A DNA stretch of 64,000 nucleotides, taken from assembly GCA_902543375.1 (NCBI GenBank), contig CACBYE010000001.1, positions 62,001-126,000 on the forward strand, in the 5' to 3' direction. Numbering within the stretch: position 1 is the stretch's first letter; each line of letters opens with the position of its first letter. The stretch is from an uncultured Pelagibacteraceae bacterium. Its GTDB lineage: Bacteria > Pseudomonadota > Alphaproteobacteria > Pelagibacterales > Pelagibacteraceae. A program made the translations under genes and the position numbers. A model generated the notes under the pieces. That model worked only from the letters and a program-made list of their open reading frames with translations. It was not told the DNA's origin and did not search any database. Below are positions 61,658 to 64,000 of the stretch, piece by piece.

Positions 61658-63852
61658 TTTTTTTTTATTTTTTCAAGAGTTCTAGTAATGAATCTTGGAG
61701 TAAGAGTTTTAACAGGATTTACAGTTGTTTTTAATTTTTTTGGTGGACCTTTAATTTTAAAGCTTACACCAAAAACACCCTCTCCAACTTTCTTTCCTAC
61801 TAAAATATCTCCGAGGAGAGGAATTGAGGATATAGTTCTATTAATTGTCGTTGCTGGCACCAATGTTCCTCTGAGACTAATTAAATCATCATTTTCGATG
61901 TACCCATCCATTAATAAAGAAATAGCTGGGCCAATGGCATATAGTTCTTCTATTTTCATCAAATCGTCCTTGTTTGAAAATTTCATCTCAAAATCTGTAA
62001 ATCTTATTCCCTCACCAGTTAATAGGTCAGCGAGACCTTGAAGAGATGCTAATGTTAACAATTTTGCTAAGGCTGGTACTTCTTGTACTTTAAAATTATC
62101 TATTATTAATTTTGAATTAGAAACATTGTTTTGTTTAATAGAATGAAAATTTAAATTCCCTTCTTCAAAACCTTTTATAAATTTGTATCTATTCACAAAA
62201 GGCTTAGCTAAATCAGAATAAAGAGTAGTAATTTTTTCATTTAAAGTAGATCTAATGGTGAAATTAATCCTCTTATTATTAGAAAAATCTCCTAGTAAAT
62301 TAGCATCAATTACTTCACTATCGTTGAATTTTAGATATCCATTTAAATCTTCTATTAAATGATCTTTATCAAGAAATGCTTCTTTAATTTTAATATTTAG
62401 TCTAAAATTTTTGGAAAAAATTTTTTCACTTTCTGAATTTTTACCAGCTTTCAATAAATCATCTATAATTTTAGTGGCATTAAAACTCTTAGAGTCTAAT
62501 AAATAATTTTTGTCTTTTTTTTTGATAGATAACTCATTTTTTAATAAGTCATTATCAAAATAATCCAAATTCACCATACTTATAGATTTAATTTTATATT
62601 TATTTGATAAAAATAAATTTTTGAATTCAAATTTATTATTTTTTTCTTTTATTGAGATATCTTTTATATTGATTTCATTAGATAAAAGATTTTTAACTCC
62701 TAGAATAACAATTTTTAACTTTTCATCTTGATCTTTTTTATAATTCAAAAAATTAAGATGAAATGGATTTTTTTTGATTTCTAATGAAGTATCGAATTTT
62801 AGGTTTGTTTTTGATTTCGAAAAATTATAATTAATATTATCTTTTTCTTTTTGGATTAGAATATTTCCATTGCCAATAATACTTAGTAGATCTTTTTTAT
62901 ATTCAATTTGTATTTGGTGATCTGATAACTCAATTATCTTATTTAATTCTGGAAAAAACTCTTTCAAATTTTTTGAGCTTACAATTTTAGAACTTTTTAA
63001 ATTCATTAAGGAATTTACCTTTAAATCATCTATCTTGTATTTATCATTTATTTTAAATGAAAAAGTATTTTCTAAATCGAACTCAGCAGACTCAAACTTT
63101 ACATTGGAAAGGACGTTATTAAATAATTGATTTATTTTTTTATCATCTAAAATTAAATTTTTATTCTTGTTTTTGCCTGATATTAGAAATTCATTTTTTT
63201 GTTTAATTAAAATTAATTCTGGAAACTTCAAATCATTATTATCATATGATAAATTAATATCTTTAAATTCAAATTCGTTATTTTGAATAGTAAAGATAAA
63301 ATTTATTTTTGATAAATCTATTTTTTTAAAAGGTTTTACTTCACCATCTTTTACAAATCCTTTTATAATAAAATCATCTTTAATATTACCTTTTTGATCA
63401 AATTTAAGATTTATATCTGCTATCAAATATCCCTTTTTAATCAACTTTTCTAATATGAATATTTGCGGATTATCTTCAATTGATCTTACAAATGAAATTA
63501 AGTTTTTTATTTCTATAATCCTAGTATTAATATTTAATTCAGATAAGGAAAATTTTTTATTTATGAATGTCTTTATATCAATATTAGATTTTACACTTTC
63601 TAGTTTAATTAATTTGTTTTTATTTCTAAGATTTGCCCCAATTGTTTTTAAAACTAATTTAAGTTTAAAAGGGTCTAAAATGATATTAATTTTATCTAAC
63701 TCTAATTCTAATTGATTGTTAATTTTTTTTACTTCTTTAGTTATTTGATCATTTAAAGCATTCGTTTTTATGCCAATGGTGCTTAAGTAAGTAATCAAAC
63801 CAAAGATTAATAAAAATATTAAGATTAAAAATCTAAAAATTATTTTTTTCAT
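61654..63852 (-). CDS. AsmA-like / YhdP-type envelope protein
   Basis: This 732-residue protein has an N-terminal membrane anchor ([19 protein letters not shown], residues about 9-27) and a long beta-rich body ending in an AsmA-like C-terminal domain ([19 protein letters not shown] and [20 protein letters not shown] near residue 610). Such proteins bridge the periplasm and move phospholipids. The middle is Lys/Asn/Phe-rich and divergent. Its ATG overlaps the prfB stop as ATGA, so the two are co-translated. Confidence 0.78.
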   Translation of the reverse strand: MKKIIFRFLILIFLLIFGLITYLSTIGIKTNALNDQITKEVKKINNQLELELDKINIILDPFKLKLVLKTIGANLRNKNKLIKLESVKSNIDIKTFINKKFSLSELNINTRIIEIKNLISFVRSIEDNPQIFILEKLIKKGYLIADINLKFDQKGNIKDDFIIKGFVKDGEVKPFKKIDLSKINFIFTIQNNEFEFKDINLSYDNNDLKFPELILIKQKNEFLISGKNKNKNLILDDKKINQLFNNVLSNVKFESAEFDLENTFSFKINDKYKIDDLKVNSLMNLKSSKIVSSKNLKEFFPELNKIIELSDHQIQIEYKKDLLSIIGNGNILIQKEKDNINYNFSKSKTNLKFDTSLEIKKNPFHLNFLNYKKDQDEKLKIVILGVKNLLSNEINIKDISIKEKNNKFEFKNLFLSNKYKIKSISMVNLDYFDNDLLKNELSIKKKDKNYLLDSKSFNATKIIDDLLKAGKNSESEKIFSKNFRLNIKIKEAFLDKDHLIEDLNGYLKFNDSEVIDANLLGDFSNNKRINFTIRSTLNEKITTLYSDLAKPFVNRYKFIKGFEEGNLNFHSIKQNNVSNSKLIIDNFKVQEVPALAKLLTLASLQGLADLLTGEGIRFTDFEMKFSNKDDLMKIEELYAIGPAISLLMDGYIENDDLISLRGTLVPATTINRTISSIPLLGDILVGKKVGEGVFGVSFKIKGPPKKLKTTVNPVKTLTPRFITRTLEKIKKN

Positions 63853-64000
63853 TTAATTTGATACAAAGATCTCTCTAAAAAAGCATCAATATCGCCATCT
63901 AAAACTTTATCAGGGCTTGTGCTCTCAAAGTTTGTCCTATTGTCCTTAACTAATCTGTAAGGTTGAAGCACATATGATCTAATTTGATGACCCCACCCTA
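63849..64000 (-). CDS. prfB: Peptide chain release factor 2, C-terminal end (truncated by the window)
   Basis: The last 50 codons read [20 protein letters not shown] then [19 protein letters not shown] to the TGA at 63849-63851. This is the terminal part of RF2, with the class-specific WGxQIRSYVLxPY and VLDGDID segments. The GGQ and SPF parts lie beyond position 64000, so any programmed frameshift cannot be examined. Confidence 0.93.
   Translation of the reverse strand, partial: GWGHQIRSYVLQPYRLVKDNRTNFESTSPDKVLDGDIDAFLERSLYQIK

Noticed and set aside
1-64000. tRNA genes, CRISPR arrays, insertion sequences, attachment sites or prophage
   Set aside because: Reading both strands I saw no cloverleaf-like sequence with a T-arm, no regularly spaced repeats, no transposase or integrase, and no composition break. 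A tRNA scan would be decisive.

Overview
The window looks like a piece of a SAR11 (Candidatus Pelagibacter-type) alphaproteobacterial genome. It is strongly AT-rich, genes are packed with overlapping or abutting starts and stops (TAATG junctions are common), and the gene content is typical of SAR11: dissimilatory-type APS reductase AprABM, isocitrate lyase beside an ScfR/RamB-type regulator, a TPP-riboswitch-controlled sodium symporter (thiV-like), a DmdA-family demethylase, dimethylglycine dehydrogenase with its ETF chain, and a complete suf operon. I saw no tRNA, rRNA, CRISPR array, insertion sequence or prophage. Identifications come from reading motifs and family resemblance; no database search was run.

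Layout. 1-2294 (minus): aprA (3' part lies outside the window), aprB, aprM. 2387-7658 (minus): HIT protein, a pabABC-like p-aminobenzoate set, an MFS transporter, cystathionine beta-lyase. 7714-14249 (mixed): a tiny basic protein, membrane proteins, mnmA, DUF3553, cysQ, recX, ABA4-like, DsbA-fold isomerase, rhodanese, glycosyltransferase-like protein, Bcp. 14347-20182 (minus): amt, HU, rseP, glutamine amidotransferase, MBL hydrolase, a GNAT-like protein, a small membrane peptide. 20194-23238: ScfR-like regulator divergent from a 53-aa ORF and aceA, separated by repeated TTGTAAA boxes. 23292-27030 (minus): ABC-2 exporter, thiV with its TPP riboswitch, small proteins. 27096-27370: an apparently non-coding, highly structured stretch. 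27384-35569: cytochrome c'/b561 pair, methyltransferase, DUF4396, ETHE1 persulfide dioxygenase, thioredoxin-fold protein, AzlCD, and an Fe3+ ABC transporter behind tandem Fur-like boxes. 35692-39933: LysR, acuI, folE, hisI, 2OG-oxygenase-like, DUF2237. 39934-50012 (minus): ETF-QO, etfA, etfB, dimethylglycine dehydrogenase, DUF4864, CoA-binding protein, ferredoxin, methanethiol oxidase (mtoX), enoyl-CoA hydratase, a small nucleotidyltransferase/kinase pair. 50106-52197 (plus): MTHFR-like protein and DmdA-like demethylase. 52287-58447 (minus): iscR-sufBCDSUTA. 58582-64000: hydrolase, anmK, tyrS, AsmA-like protein, 3' end of prfB.

How the genes fit together. Two themes recur. The first is folate-linked one-carbon and methylated-sulfur metabolism: the pabABC-like set, DMGDH, the DmdA-like demethylase with MTHFR, MtoX, AcuI, ETHE1, AprABM and CysQ could together demethylate methylated substrates, oxidise methanethiol and persulfides, and take sulfite to APS. 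The second is iron and Fe-S homeostasis: the Fbp transporter with Fur-like boxes, and the suf operon under a near-consensus IscR type-1 site. The most unusual items are the structured non-coding region at 27096-27370, the DmdA-family paralog of unusual length next to an MTHFR, and several unannotated small ORFs that look translationally coupled to neighbours.
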